Part shown: positions 1-8,863 of the stretch, one piece after another
Numbering within the stretch: position 1 is the stretch's first letter
Layout of the letters: every line of letters begins with the position of its first letter
DNA from: Balneola sp.
Lineage (GTDB): Bacteria > Bacteroidota > Rhodothermia > Balneolales > Balneolaceae
Assembly: GCA_028284195.1 (NCBI GenBank)
Contig: JANQSE010000010.1
Span: 31,420 to 95,419, forward strand
Length of the DNA stretch: 64,000 bases
Reading direction: 5' to 3'
The notes under the pieces: generated by a model
What the model saw: only the letters and a program-made list of their open reading frames with translations
Databases searched by the model: none
What the model was told of the DNA's origin: nothing
Program-made: the position numbers and the translations under genes

Positions 1-1
1 T

Positions 2-517
2 GCTGTTGATTATTCTTATGACCTGACAGCAGTTATAGATGGGAGCAGTAAAATCGTTTTTGGAAAAAATAAAGTGAACAGCAATTCTATTAGCAGCAGA
101 AACTTCAATATTCTCTCAAAAAGTTTTGAACAAAATGTTGGTGCTACTATAAACAGATCCTGGAGGACCAATATGATATTTTCTTTAGTTAAGAAAGAAG
201 ATAAAGTGCAGAGTTCAGTGCAAGCTGCATCAAGGATTATAAAAATTCGCAATACAAATCGGTTCTTTTTATGGAGAAAAGTACAGGCAGGATCTTCATT
301 AGAGTTCAGGAATGTATCAGTAACAGGGATGCCAAATGCCATTGGAAATTTTGAGCTTACGGAAGGTGTGGGAGAAGGGTTAAATGTACTTTGGTCTCTG
401 CAAAGCAGTTATAGAGCCAGTAATTTGGTAAGGATAAATCTGGTGTATGATGGAAGAACAGTAAAAGACCGGCCAACTATACATACTGCTAAGCTTACTA
501 TTAAAGCAGTATTTTAA
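2..517 (+). CDS. C-terminal part of an unidentified, probably outer-membrane, protein
   Basis: The reading frame is open from the first bases of the window, so only the last ~171 residues of a longer protein are present; the GTG at 74 is internal and is not taken as a start. The visible part is rich in alternating polar/hydrophobic stretches and ends in the strand TAKLTIKAVF with a terminal Phe, as outer-membrane beta-barrels commonly do. No domain is recognised. A hairpin follows the stop and the next operon has its own promoter-like sequence, so it is probably a separate transcription unit. Barrel identity is an inference from the tail only. Confidence 0.55.
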   Translation, partial: AVDYSYDLTAVIDGSSKIVFGKNKVNSNSISSRNFNILSKSFEQNVGATINRSWRTNMIFSLVKKEDKVQSSVQAASRIIKIRNTNRFFLWRKVQAGSSLEFRNVSVTGMPNAIGNFELTEGVGEGLNVLWSLQSSYRASNLVRINLVYDGRTVKDRPTIHTAKLTIKAVF

Positions 518-542
518 ATTTCGCTTATTTAAAACATGAATT

Positions 543-570
543 AAAAAGCAACCTAAAAAGTGCTTTTTGT
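543..570 (+). terminator. weak intrinsic terminator-like hairpin
   Basis: Arms AAAAAGCA (543-550) and TGCTTTTT (561-568) enclose a 10-base loop, and the right arm itself supplies the T run. It lies 25 bases after the stop of the first gene. The stem is short and AT-rich, so this is tentative. Confidence 0.4.
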
Positions 571-603
571 TTACGTAAAGATATTTTTTCTGCACCTCAT
601 TGC

Positions 604-636
604 TTTGACATTTAATTTAAAATGAACTATTCTTTT
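604..636 (+). promoter_or_regulatory. candidate Bacteroidota-type promoter of the exbB operon
   Basis: TTTG at 604-607 is followed after 20 bases by TATTCTTT (628-635), close to the Bacteroidota -33/-7 pair TTTG / TAnnTTTG. It lies about 50 bases before the exbB start. Pattern match only. Confidence 0.35.
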
Positions 637-685
637 GCCTCATTAAACTTAGACAATAACTTTTAAATTAATAATCGGAGTGGAC

Positions 686-1408
686 ATGACATCGTCGATT
701 GCTCTATTTTTGCTACAAGCCGACTCGGGCGGCTTCTTCAACGTAATTGTTGAAAAATTTAACGAAGGAAATGATGGCGGATGGATGTGGCCTGTATTGG
801 TTACCCTTATTCTTGGTCTGGCAATTTTCCTCGAAAGAATTATTACGCTAAACCTCGCAGATATCAATACCAGAAAATTCATTGTTAATGTTCAGGAAGC
901 ATTACAGGAAGGCGGTATAGAAGCAGCCGAAGAACTATGTGCTCAAACACGTGGGCCTGTAGCTTCAGTTTTCCAGGCTGGTCTGATGCGTTCGAACGAA
1001 GGTATTGATGCCGCCGAAAAAGCCATTGCGGCATACGGCTCTATTGAAATGAGCTTTCTTGAAAGAGGTTTGGTATGGTTGTCATTGTTCATTGCTATTG
1101 CACCGCTATTTGGATTCCTTGGAACGGTAGTAGGTATGATTGCGGCATTTGATGATATCGAAGCTGCAGCAGATATCTCTCCAAGTATTGTAGCAGGTGG
1201 TATTAAAACGGCCCTTCTTACAACTGCAGGTGGTTTAATTGCAGGTATTATTCTTCAAATTGGTTACAACTACTGTGTGTCAAAAATTGACCGGTTGATC
1301 GCAGAGATGGAAGAAAGTTCAATCACACTAATCGATTCTATCATTCTACTTAAAGAAGGCAAACCGCTGGTTGCTCCTTCAGTTGATGACAGCACAGATT
1401 CAGAATAA
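686..1408 (+). CDS. exbB: MotA/TolQ/ExbB proton channel family protein
   Basis: Inner-membrane proton-channel subunit of an ExbB-ExbD/TolQ-TolR type motor that would energise TonB-dependent outer-membrane transport or envelope maintenance. The 240-residue product has three membrane segments: about 35-55 (WPVLVTLILGLAIFLERII), 129-150 and 168-195. The last two form the conserved MotA_ExbB core, with the GFLGTVVGMI stretch typical of the family. ATG at 686 is preferred to the in-frame GTG at 680 because GGAG (677-680) sits five bases before it. A small membrane protein and two ExbD genes follow in the same direction with gaps of 36, 11 and 2 bases, indicating an operon. Whether it serves TonB or a TolQ-like role cannot be decided from sequence. 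Confidence 0.93.
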   Translation: MTSSIALFLLQADSGGFFNVIVEKFNEGNDGGWMWPVLVTLILGLAIFLERIITLNLADINTRKFIVNVQEALQEGGIEAAEELCAQTRGPVASVFQAGLMRSNEGIDAAEKAIAAYGSIEMSFLERGLVWLSLFIAIAPLFGFLGTVVGMIAAFDDIEAAADISPSIVAGGIKTALLTTAGGLIAGIILQIGYNYCVSKIDRLIAEMEESSITLIDSIILLKEGKPLVAPSVDDSTDSE

Positions 1409-1444
1409 TAATCCCGAATTCAAAAAGTTAAAAAGGAGATTATT

Positions 1445-1720
1445 ATGAATATTGTAGGATTAAGTGTTGGTTTAGCAGGCCTTTTAATTGTGGGTGGCAT
1501 ACTGGCTATGCTTATATCCGGGATTAGAAGTGTAGCTCAGGGTAAGCAAGACTTTAAAAGAATTGCAATGATGTTAGTACCATTCATTGTATTTGGAATC
1601 ACTTACTTTGCTTTGGGGCAAGACCTGCCAAAAGCTGCAGTAATGACTGCCGGAATTATGATGGCAGGTATGGCTATAGGGATCGTATTTACCGGTCTTA
1701 AAGGAACATTCAGGTTTTAA
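1445..1720 (+). CDS. small three-TM membrane protein between exbB and exbD
   Basis: This 91-residue protein has three hydrophobic segments (about 3-25, 40-57 and 64-86) with short charged linkers (SVAQGKQDFKR) and no recognised domain. The ribosome binding site AAAGGAG lies just upstream of ATG 1445. Its place inside the ExbB/ExbD operon suggests an accessory subunit of the proton-driven motor, but this is only context. No function is assigned. Confidence 0.85.
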   Translation: MNIVGLSVGLAGLLIVGGILAMLISGIRSVAQGKQDFKRIAMMLVPFIVFGITYFALGQDLPKAAVMTAGIMMAGMAIGIVFTGLKGTFRF

Positions 1721-1731
1721 CAAAAGCAATT

Positions 1732-2271
1732 ATGCTATTAAAAAAACGCCAAAGAGAAAGTGCTGAGATCAATGGTTCGTCAATGGCAGATATTGCCTTC
1801 CTCCTGCTCATCTTTTTCTTGGTTACTACCACAATCAATGTAGATACAGGTATAGGGATGGTATTACCTCCGCCGTTAGATCCCGAAGTGGAGCCGCCTC
1901 CTGTACACCAGCGTAACTTGATGAACATTCTGGTTAACGAGCAAGGTATAATTGTGATGGATGATGTACGCACGAATATTAATGATGTGCAAACTAAACT
2001 GATTGATTTCATCAAAAACCCTGAAGGCAGTGAAGAATTGGCAGAAGATCCTTTGAAGGCAATTGTTTCCATTAAAACAGTAAGGCAAACTCCTTACAGG
2101 ATCTACATTGACATGTTGGATGAAGTTATTGGGGCATATGCTTTGTTAAGAAACGAAGCTGCTCTTGCAAATTATGGGAGAGAATATGGGTCTCTTAATA
2201 AAGAACAAAGAGATGCGGTAAATAAGATTTACCCTAAGAAAATTTCAATCGCAGAACCAGATCCGGAATAA
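1732..2271 (+). CDS. exbD: ExbD/TolR family biopolymer transport protein (first copy)
   Basis: ExbD/TolR subunit of the motor: one N-terminal membrane helix (about 19-36) and a periplasmic domain. The proton-carrying Asp of the family is at residue 20 in MADIAFLLLIFFLVTT. At 179 residues it is longer than typical ExbD (~140) because of a Pro-rich linker after the helix and a charged C-terminal tail ending near residue 179. It starts 11 bases after the small membrane gene and is followed two bases later by a second ExbD. Paired ExbD paralogues in one operon are common in Bacteroidota. Confidence 0.9.
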   Translation: MLLKKRQRESAEINGSSMADIAFLLLIFFLVTTTINVDTGIGMVLPPPLDPEVEPPPVHQRNLMNILVNEQGIIVMDDVRTNINDVQTKLIDFIKNPEGSEELAEDPLKAIVSIKTVRQTPYRIYIDMLDEVIGAYALLRNEAALANYGREYGSLNKEQRDAVNKIYPKKISIAEPDPE

Positions 2272-2273
2272 GC

Positions 2274-2720
2274 ATGGCTAATTTTAAGAAAAAACAAGCT
2301 GGAACAAAGCAGGAAGTACCAACTTCTGCAATGCCTGATGTGGTTTTTATGCTTCTCTTTTTCTTTATGGTAACAACCGTATTGAGAGAAGTTACCCTTA
2401 AGGTAAAAGTTGATCTTACAAAAGCATCCAACATTGAGAAAATCGAAGAAAAACGGTTAGTGTCTTATATATATATAGGTCCGGAACGGCTGCCAGGAAA
2501 TAAGTTTGGTAACGACAAAGTTCAAATTGATGATTCCATTCAAGAAGATATTGGTGCCATCCGAACTATTATGTATGACAAGCTATTGGAAGAGCAGCGG
2601 TTAATTGTTTCTCTGCGTGTAGATGAAAACTCTGAATTCGGTGTATTAACTGATGTTCAGGAAGAACTGAAACAGGCAGGAACCCTCAGGGTTAACTATT
2701 CTACCAAAAACGAGAATTAA
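2274..2720 (+). CDS. exbD: ExbD/TolR family biopolymer transport protein (second copy)
   Basis: Second ExbD paralogue, 148 residues. A single N-terminal membrane helix carries the expected Asp at residue 22 (AMPDVVFMLLFFFMVTT), followed by a periplasmic ExbD domain. It starts two bases after the stop of the first copy, so the two are probably translationally coupled and may form a heteromeric ExbD assembly. A strong intrinsic terminator follows 20 bases downstream, ending the operon. Confidence 0.9.
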   Translation: MANFKKKQAGTKQEVPTSAMPDVVFMLLFFFMVTTVLREVTLKVKVDLTKASNIEKIEEKRLVSYIYIGPERLPGNKFGNDKVQIDDSIQEDIGAIRTIMYDKLLEEQRLIVSLRVDENSEFGVLTDVQEELKQAGTLRVNYSTKNEN

Positions 2721-2740
2721 GTTATTCGTTTAAGAACATT

Positions 2741-2774
2741 AAGGCATCCATGCACGGCATGGTTGCCTTTTTTT
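2741..2774 (+). terminator. intrinsic terminator of the exbB-exbD operon
   Basis: Thirteen-base arms AAGGCATCCATGC (2741-2753) and GCATGGTTGCCTT (2757-2769) pair with one mismatch around a three-base loop and run into seven T's. Confidence 0.85.
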
Positions 2775-2793
2775 ATTTATAGATTAAAAAAAT

Positions 2794-3822
2794 ATGAGCA
2801 ACGAATTTAAATCTATTCAAAGCGTGGGAAGGGCAGGTTTGCTTAAACAGATCTCTGAATATGAATCTCACACAAATCAATCTACGATAAAGGGAATAGG
2901 AGATGATGCTGCGGTGATTAAAACAGATGGTAAAAAGCACGTACTTTTGTCATCTGATACCTTTGTAGAGGGAGTGCATTTTGACATTACATATACTCCT
3001 CTTCATCATTTGGGGTATAAGATTGTGAGTGCTGTTGTAAGCGATATTTATGCTATGAATGGAATGCCAGCTTCTATTCTGATAAACCTGGCAGTACCAA
3101 ATCGTCAATCTGTTCAAATGATTGATGATTTGTATAAGGGTATTTATTCTGCGGGGTTTGATTACGAAGTTGAAGTGGTAGGAGGTGATATCACAGCCAA
3201 TCATTCAAATATGGTAGTAAGTGCAGCAGTGTATGGTGAGGTGAACAGTAAAGATGTTACGTACCGATCGGGCGCAAAACAAGGTGATGCAATATGTGTT
3301 ACCGGTGATTTAGGTGCTGCGTTGGCAGGTCTCAGGATACTTATGAGAGAGAAAAAGTTCTGGGAAGAACATGGCAATGAAAACGCCCAGCCGGATCTTT
3401 CGGAGTATGAATTTGTTGTGAAAAGGCAGCTGGTACCCACAGCGCGTAAAAATTTAATTCAGGCATTAAAGAAAAACGAACTTGTTCCTTCTTCAATGAT
3501 TGATGTTACACAGGGGCTTATTCATGAAGTAAGCCAACTGGCTGGTTCATCAGGATTGGGGGCTTACTTATACCAGGCGGCTATACCAGTTGCTGTAGAA
3601 ACAAGGCATGTAGCGGATGAAATGGAAGAAGACGTGGACAGGTATGCGTTATTCGGGGGTGAAGATTTAGAAATGGTGTTTACACTTTCCGAAACTGATG
3701 TGGAAAAATTTGTAGAACAGTTTAAAGACTTTTCTGTAGTTGGTAGAATGGTGCCTGAAAAAGACGGGATGAAAATGCAGACTGCTGAGGGTGATGTAAT
3801 TTCTTTTGATGATTTGTCATAA
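2794..3822 (+). CDS. thiL: thiamine-monophosphate kinase
   Basis: Phosphorylates thiamine monophosphate to thiamine diphosphate with ATP, the last step of the pathway, in the cytoplasm. The 342-residue protein shows ThiL motifs in order: GIGDDAAVI (~35), SSDTFVEGVHF (~52), VSDIYAMNG, VVGGDIT (~130), GDLGAALAGL (~168) and LFGGEDLEMVFTL (~295). It is an AIR-synthase-fold enzyme of normal length. One oddity: the motif usually reading MIDxSDGL is MIDVTQGL here, so the Asp that helps hold Mg/ATP in characterised ThiL proteins is replaced by Gln. The gene stands alone after a terminator, 107 bases before ftsH. Confidence 0.9.
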   Translation: MSNEFKSIQSVGRAGLLKQISEYESHTNQSTIKGIGDDAAVIKTDGKKHVLLSSDTFVEGVHFDITYTPLHHLGYKIVSAVVSDIYAMNGMPASILINLAVPNRQSVQMIDDLYKGIYSAGFDYEVEVVGGDITANHSNMVVSAAVYGEVNSKDVTYRSGAKQGDAICVTGDLGAALAGLRILMREKKFWEEHGNENAQPDLSEYEFVVKRQLVPTARKNLIQALKKNELVPSSMIDVTQGLIHEVSQLAGSSGLGAYLYQAAIPVAVETRHVADEMEEDVDRYALFGGEDLEMVFTLSETDVEKFVEQFKDFSVVGRMVPEKDGMKMQTAEGDVISFDDLS

Positions 3823-3929
3823 AGAAATATGTGGCACGTTTTTTGACTTTTGCATGTTTAGTAAAGGCTTCCCGTAAAGAAGATTTTTATATGTATATTC
3901 AAAACCTATTATCAGTTTATAGCAAATAA

Positions 3930-5996
3930 ATGGCCGATAAAAAATCAGCTCCAAAAAAGAGAATAAAGATCCCTGAAAGAAAACCGGATTCAAAAAACGG
4001 GAATAAATCACCAAAATTCCCAACCTGGGGATTCTTGGTGATTTTTCTGGTACTGCTTATAGCACAATTTCTATATACAGGTGTACAAGTATCAAATAAT
4101 ATAAAGTACAGTGTTTTTCTGGACCATGTTGAGAATGGCTATGTAGATGAAATCATTATAAAAAACGGCTCATTTATAGAAGGCAAATATACCAGCAAGG
4201 CAGTTTCGGATGGGATTGTTAATCCTCCTTCACAGAGTGACGATAGAAGTTTTAGTTTAAGTGGAAATAACGACTCTCATTTATTATTCAGAACCACCAT
4301 GCTAAGGGGAGACGATATTCGGCCTGTTTTGGATGCCAACGATGTGGAATATGAAATCACTATCGAAGAAGACTGGTTTAGCGGTGTTTTTGTATGGCTG
4401 ATTATGATTGGCTTGGCAATAGGTTTTTGGGTGTTGATCTTAAGGAGAATGAATCCGGGACAGCAAGTGCTTAACATTGGTAAGAACAAAGCATCACTTT
4501 ACGATCAGCAGACAGATACCAAAACTACGTTTAAGGATGTGGCTGGTTTAGATGAAGCTAAAGAAGAAGTAAAAGAAATTGTAGATTTTCTGAAAAGTCC
4601 GGCTAAATACACAAAGCTAGGAGGCAAAATTCCTAAAGGAGCGCTCTTGGTTGGTTCTCCCGGAACGGGTAAAACACTGCTGGCAAAAGCCGTAGCTGGC
4701 GAAGCTGAAGTTCCATTTTTCTCATTATCCGGATCGGATTTTGTAGAGATGTTTGTAGGTGTGGGTGCTGCACGTGTTCGGGATCTTTTTAAACAGGCAA
4801 AAGAAAAAGCACCCTGTATTGTATTTATTGATGAGATAGATGCAATCGGGAGGTCTCGTGGGAAAGGCCAAATGCCAGGCTCTAATGATGAGCGCGAAAA
4901 TACACTAAATTCATTACTTGTGGAAATGGATGGATTTGCAACCGATTCGGGTGTTATAATTTTGGCAGCAACAAACCGGCCGGATGTATTGGATAATGCA
5001 CTTCTTCGTCCGGGACGTTTTGACCGGCAAATAAGTATCGACAAGCCTGACAAGAACGGAAGGGAAGCTATTTTCAAGGTTCATTTAAAACCATTAAAGC
5101 TGAAAAAAGATGTAGATCCTAAAAAACTGTCGGCGCAAACGCCAGGTTTCGCAGGTGCTGAAATTGCTAATGTTTGTAATGAAGCAGCCTTGATTGCAGC
5201 AAGAAGAAACAAAAAAGCAGTTGATCTGGATGATTTTCAGGATGCTATCGATCGTGTAATTGGTGGTTTGGAGAAAAAGAACAAAATCATTTCTCCGGAA
5301 GAAAAAGAGATAGTAGCATATCATGAAGCGGGCCATGCCATTGCAGGTTGGTTTTTGGAACATGCTAATCCGTTAGTAAAAGTTTCTATTGTGCCGCGGG
5401 GATTGGCTGCACTTGGGTATGCACAATACTTACCTAAGGAACAATTTCTGCATCAAACCGAGCAGCTGATGGATGAAATGTGCATGACTTTGGGCGGCCG
5501 AGCTGCAGAGGAGATCATATTCGGAAAAATTTCGACCGGAGCATTAAGTGATTTGGAGAGAATCACCAAGATGGCATATAGTATCGTAACGATCTACGGT
5601 ATGAATGACAAAATTGGCAACATATCATTCTACGATTCAAAACAAGGGGATTATAACTTCCAAAAGCCATACTCTGAAGCAACAGCTAAAATTATCGATG
5701 AAGAAGTAAAAAAGATCATTGATGAAGCATACACGCGTACAAAAAAGCTTTTAAAAGAGAAGAAAAAAGAACTTGAGATACTGGCAAAAGAACTGCTCGA
5801 AAAAGAAATACTGTACCAATACGATCTTGAGCGATTAATTGGAAAACGGCCTTTCGAAAATCAAACCGAGTATGAAGCTTATACAAATGGTAAACAAGGA
5901 TCAGACGAAGAAATAAAAGAGAAGGAAAAACCGGAAGAGCCTAAAAAAGGATCAGATTCTAAAGTCGAAAAAGAACAACCAGAGGGCAAAAAATAG
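3930..5996 (+). CDS. ftsH: ATP-dependent zinc metalloprotease FtsH
   Basis: Membrane-bound AAA+ protease that extracts and degrades membrane and soluble proteins. Two membrane helices (about 33-52 and 150-168) flank a small periplasmic domain. The AAA module has Walker A GSPGTGKT at 242-249 (Ser where Pro is usual), Walker B VFIDEID and the second region of homology with LLRPGRFDR. The protease domain has the zinc site HEAGH at 465-469 and a third-ligand Asp near 541 in GALSDLERI. The C-terminal ~50 residues are highly charged. Length of 688 is normal. A basic Lys-rich N-terminus precedes the first helix. Confidence 0.97.
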   Translation: MADKKSAPKKRIKIPERKPDSKNGNKSPKFPTWGFLVIFLVLLIAQFLYTGVQVSNNIKYSVFLDHVENGYVDEIIIKNGSFIEGKYTSKAVSDGIVNPPSQSDDRSFSLSGNNDSHLLFRTTMLRGDDIRPVLDANDVEYEITIEEDWFSGVFVWLIMIGLAIGFWVLILRRMNPGQQVLNIGKNKASLYDQQTDTKTTFKDVAGLDEAKEEVKEIVDFLKSPAKYTKLGGKIPKGALLVGSPGTGKTLLAKAVAGEAEVPFFSLSGSDFVEMFVGVGAARVRDLFKQAKEKAPCIVFIDEIDAIGRSRGKGQMPGSNDERENTLNSLLVEMDGFATDSGVIILAATNRPDVLDNALLRPGRFDRQISIDKPDKNGREAIFKVHLKPLKLKKDVDPKKLSAQTPGFAGAEIANVCNEAALIAARRNKKAVDLDDFQDAIDRVIGGLEKKNKIISPEEKEIVAYHEAGHAIAGWFLEHANPLVKVSIVPRGLAALGYAQYLPKEQFLHQTEQLMDEMCMTLGGRAAEEIIFGKISTGALSDLERITKMAYSIVTIYGMNDKIGNISFYDSKQGDYNFQKPYSEATAKIIDEEVKKIIDEAYTRTKKLLKEKKKELEILAKELLEKEILYQYDLERLIGKRPFENQTEYEAYTNGKQGSDEEIKEKEKPEEPKKGSDSKVEKEQPEGKK

Positions 5997-6093
5997 TCTT
6001 ATTTACGGCCTAGAGTTGTTGATAACATTTCCGTAATAAACAGATAATCAAAGCATAAACTCTTCGTAACAGTACCGCAAAACTTGGTGGATA

Positions 6094-6124
6094 TTTTTGG
6101 TCATAAATGAAATGTGACCAAAAA
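6094..6124. promoter_or_regulatory. perfect inverted repeat upstream of the TonB-dependent receptor
   Basis: TTTTTGGTCA (6094-6103) and TGACCAAAAA (6115-6124) form perfect 10-bp arms around 11 bases, ending 14 bases before the receptor start. Neither strand has a T run after the stem, so it does not look like a terminator. It fits a dimeric regulator operator or a 5'-leader hairpin controlling the receptor gene. Confidence 0.5.
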
Positions 6125-6138
6125 ATATCAGCACACAA

Positions 6139-8835
6139 GTGAAAAAAGATCTAAACCTACTAGCAATACTGTTACTCTTCTTTCCTTTAACAGTAGTTGC
6201 GCAAAACACAGGACAAATAGCCGGAACTGTTATTGATGCAGAGACCGGAGAAACAATAATTGGAGCCAGTGTCGGAATAATAGGTAGCACTAAAGGGGAT
6301 GCTACCGACCTGGATGGGAAATACTCTATACGTAATCTTGAACCGGGAGTTTATTCATTAACGGTTTCATACATTTCTTATACTTCTCAAACTATTATTG
6401 AAATTGAGGTAACTGCAGGCATTACTACAGTTATTGACGTAGCACTGCAAACCGAGATAGCAAACCTTGATGAAATAGTTGTTACTGCCGAAGCCATTAA
6501 GAGTGGAGAAGCCGGGCTTTTATCTATTCAAAGAAAGGCTGTTCCGGTACAAGATGGAATTTCTTCGGAAGAGATATCAAAAAGCACGGACGGGAATGTT
6601 GGCTCAGCTATGAAAAGAGTATCCGGAGTATCTGTTGTAGGCGGTAAGGATGTTTATGTTCGCGGGTTAGGAAACAGATACAGCAATGTTCAATTGAACG
6701 GTTCTCCAATTCCGTCAACAAATCCGAATAAAAAAGAAGCACCGGTAGATATCTTGTCAAGTGGTATTGTTGACAATATCATCGTTCAAAAAACGTACAC
6801 TCCCGATCAGTCGGGCGAGTTTTCAGGTGGGTCTGTTCAAATTGTAACAAAAGAATTCCCGAACGATCCAAATTTTAGTTTTTCTTATTCCACGGCTTAC
6901 AATACACAAGCTACTTTTCAAAACTATCTTGGATATAATGGAGGAGGTTCTGACTTTTTAGGTTACGACGATGGTTTTAGATCCCTTCCCAAAGAAGTAA
7001 AAGATGGCGAGATCACATCTGATGCTGAAGGAGCTGACATAGTTAGAAGTTTAAATAATTCTTGGTCTGCAAAAAATATAAACTCTCTTCCTAGCCAAAA
7101 GATAAGCATCAGTTATTCTGATCAATTTAATCAAGACAAAATGCCCATTGGGGTTGTGTCTAACCTGAGCTATAAGTACGAGACAAACTCTACTTCTAAT
7201 GAGACATTCAGATATATCAATAATTACAATGAAAATACAGGAGAGGTATTACTTGGTTCCGATTACATAAAAAATACGGGAGTAGAATCCACAAGCTTAA
7301 GTGCAATGTTAAATATTTTTGCAAAGCCAAGCGATGTAACCAAAATAGGCCTTAAGAGCCTTTATTCGAATTCATCGGATAATACTTTCTCATCAATAGA
7401 GGGTAGTTATTACAATTTTGATAATGACAACAGGCAGACAGTTGCAGAATTTGACAGAAGAGCCATCTATTCATCTTCGCTAAGTTTTGAAACGTACTTT
7501 AAGAATTTTATGGAATCCAGCCTTGAGGGGGTTCTTTCATATTCTAAAGCTGTTAGAGATTTACCCGATAGAAGAACCACGCAATATGCGCGAACGGATG
7601 CAGGAAGCCTTGAAGTTATTTTTCCATTTAGAGGAAATACGCACTTTTTCTCATTGCAAAATGATAACAACTACTCTGCAAAAATAGATTACAGCTTAAA
7701 ACCTGTTGATGGATTGACTGTTAAGATTGGAGGTTTTGGGCTTTACAAAGATCGTGAATTTGAGTCCTTCAAATTAGTGTATCAAGACCTGGGTAATAAC
7801 TTTCCTCAATCAGACAAATCGCTTACTCCGGAAGAAATTTTTACCCCGGAAAATATAAGTAACGGTAATCTTGATATAATAGAGAGCTCAAGTTCCCGAG
7901 ATTCCTACATTGGGGAGCAGGAATTATTTGCAGGATATGTTTCATTTAATTGGTCATCCAAAGAAAAATGGAATTTTGTTACAGGTTTGCGTGCAGAAAA
8001 TTCTGCTCAATTTATTGACGACGATGCACTTATTGATGAGTTAGATATTCTTCCGGCATTTAATGTCACTTATCGCCCAACCGAAAGAACAAATGTTCGT
8101 GGGGCATTTTCTGTTACACTTGCCCGGCCGGAATTCAGAGAGTTATCAAACTTCAATTTTCAGGATTTTGTAGGTGGCAGAACGGTATATGGAAATCCAA
8201 ATCTTGAGCGTACCAAAATCTATAACTATGATTTAAGAGTGGAAGCATATCCAAATTCAGGTGAACTGCTGGCTTTTAGTGTATTCTACAAAGAATTTGA
8301 AAATCCGATTGAGATCTTCTATCGAATAACTCAGAATAACGAAGTTCGGTACGACAATATAGATTCAGCGACACTTTTGGGAGCAGAAGTAGAAGTCCGA
8401 AAAGATGTAACAGAACAACTTCGGCTAAGTGGAAACTTCTCATATATAATATCTGATGTAAGTTATGCTGATGGAGCCTCAGTAGGGCGTCAGGCAAACT
8501 CAGAACGGGCGATGTTCGGGCAGTCTCCATATACTCTTAACGTAAATGCTTTTTACCTGATGCCCAAGATCGATTCGGAACTGACTTTGTCATTCAACAC
8601 ATTCGGAAAAAGAATTTCTGCAGTGGGTAATAACGAACAACCCGATGACGAGTTTGAGCAGCCGTTCAACAAATTAGACTTAAGCGTTACAAAAAGATTA
8701 GGAAATGCTGCATTCAACGCCAGTATCGAGAACATACTAAGTGATGATGTAGTGTATAAACAAGGTGACATCATAACCAATAGATACGCTGTTGGCACCA
8801 CTTTTACTGTAGGATTTAGCTATTCATTCAACTAA
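6139..8835 (+). CDS. TonB-dependent outer-membrane receptor with carboxypeptidase-regulatory-like domain
   Basis: Outer-membrane receptor for energy-dependent uptake of an unknown ligand. Residues 1-22 form a signal peptide ending VVAQ. A CarboxypepD_reg-like beta-sandwich follows (~24-105, GTVIDAETGETIIGASV), then a linker, the plug (~135-240, with VYVRGLGNRYSNVQLNG) and a 22-strand-type barrel to residue 898 ending GFSYSFN. The start is GTG at 6139; the upstream in-frame ATG at 6112 is followed directly by a stop. The lipoprotein gene 28 bases downstream is probably co-transcribed. It is not a SusC, since no SusD follows. The ligand cannot be read from sequence. Confidence 0.92.
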   Translation: MKKDLNLLAILLLFFPLTVVAQNTGQIAGTVIDAETGETIIGASVGIIGSTKGDATDLDGKYSIRNLEPGVYSLTVSYISYTSQTIIEIEVTAGITTVIDVALQTEIANLDEIVVTAEAIKSGEAGLLSIQRKAVPVQDGISSEEISKSTDGNVGSAMKRVSGVSVVGGKDVYVRGLGNRYSNVQLNGSPIPSTNPNKKEAPVDILSSGIVDNIIVQKTYTPDQSGEFSGGSVQIVTKEFPNDPNFSFSYSTAYNTQATFQNYLGYNGGGSDFLGYDDGFRSLPKEVKDGEITSDAEGADIVRSLNNSWSAKNINSLPSQKISISYSDQFNQDKMPIGVVSNLSYKYETNSTSNETFRYINNYNENTGEVLLGSDYIKNTGVESTSLSAMLNIFAKPSDVTKIGLKSLYSNSSDNTFSSIEGSYYNFDNDNRQTVAEFDRRAIYSSSLSFETYFKNFMESSLEGVLSYSKAVRDLPDRRTTQYARTDAGSLEVIFPFRGNTHFFSLQNDNNYSAKIDYSLKPVDGLTVKIGGFGLYKDREFESFKLVYQDLGNNFPQSDKSLTPEEIFTPENISNGNLDIIESSSSRDSYIGEQELFAGYVSFNWSSKEKWNFVTGLRAENSAQFIDDDALIDELDILPAFNVTYRPTERTNVRGAFSVTLARPEFRELSNFNFQDFVGGRTVYGNPNLERTKIYNYDLRVEAYPNSGELLAFSVFYKEFENPIEIFYRITQNNEVRYDNIDSATLLGAEVEVRKDVTEQLRLSGNFSYIISDVSYADGASVGRQANSERAMFGQSPYTLNVNAFYLMPKIDSELTLSFNTFGKRISAVGNNEQPDDEFEQPFNKLDLSVTKRLGNAAFNASIENILSDDVVYKQGDIITNRYAVGTTFTVGFSYSFN

Positions 8836-8863
8836 TAATTAAACATCAAAACACAAAAAAATC

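Noticed and set aside
680..688. GTG at 680 as the start of exbB
   Set aside because: ATG at 686 has GGAG at 677-680 five bases upstream; the GTG would overlap the ribosome binding site.
4505..5077. Long minus-strand frame opposite ftsH
   Set aside because: It mirrors the highly conserved FtsH AAA core in another frame; no start signal or domain.
6094..6124. Inverted repeat as a terminator of ftsH
   Set aside because: No T run follows the stem on either strand; A's follow instead.
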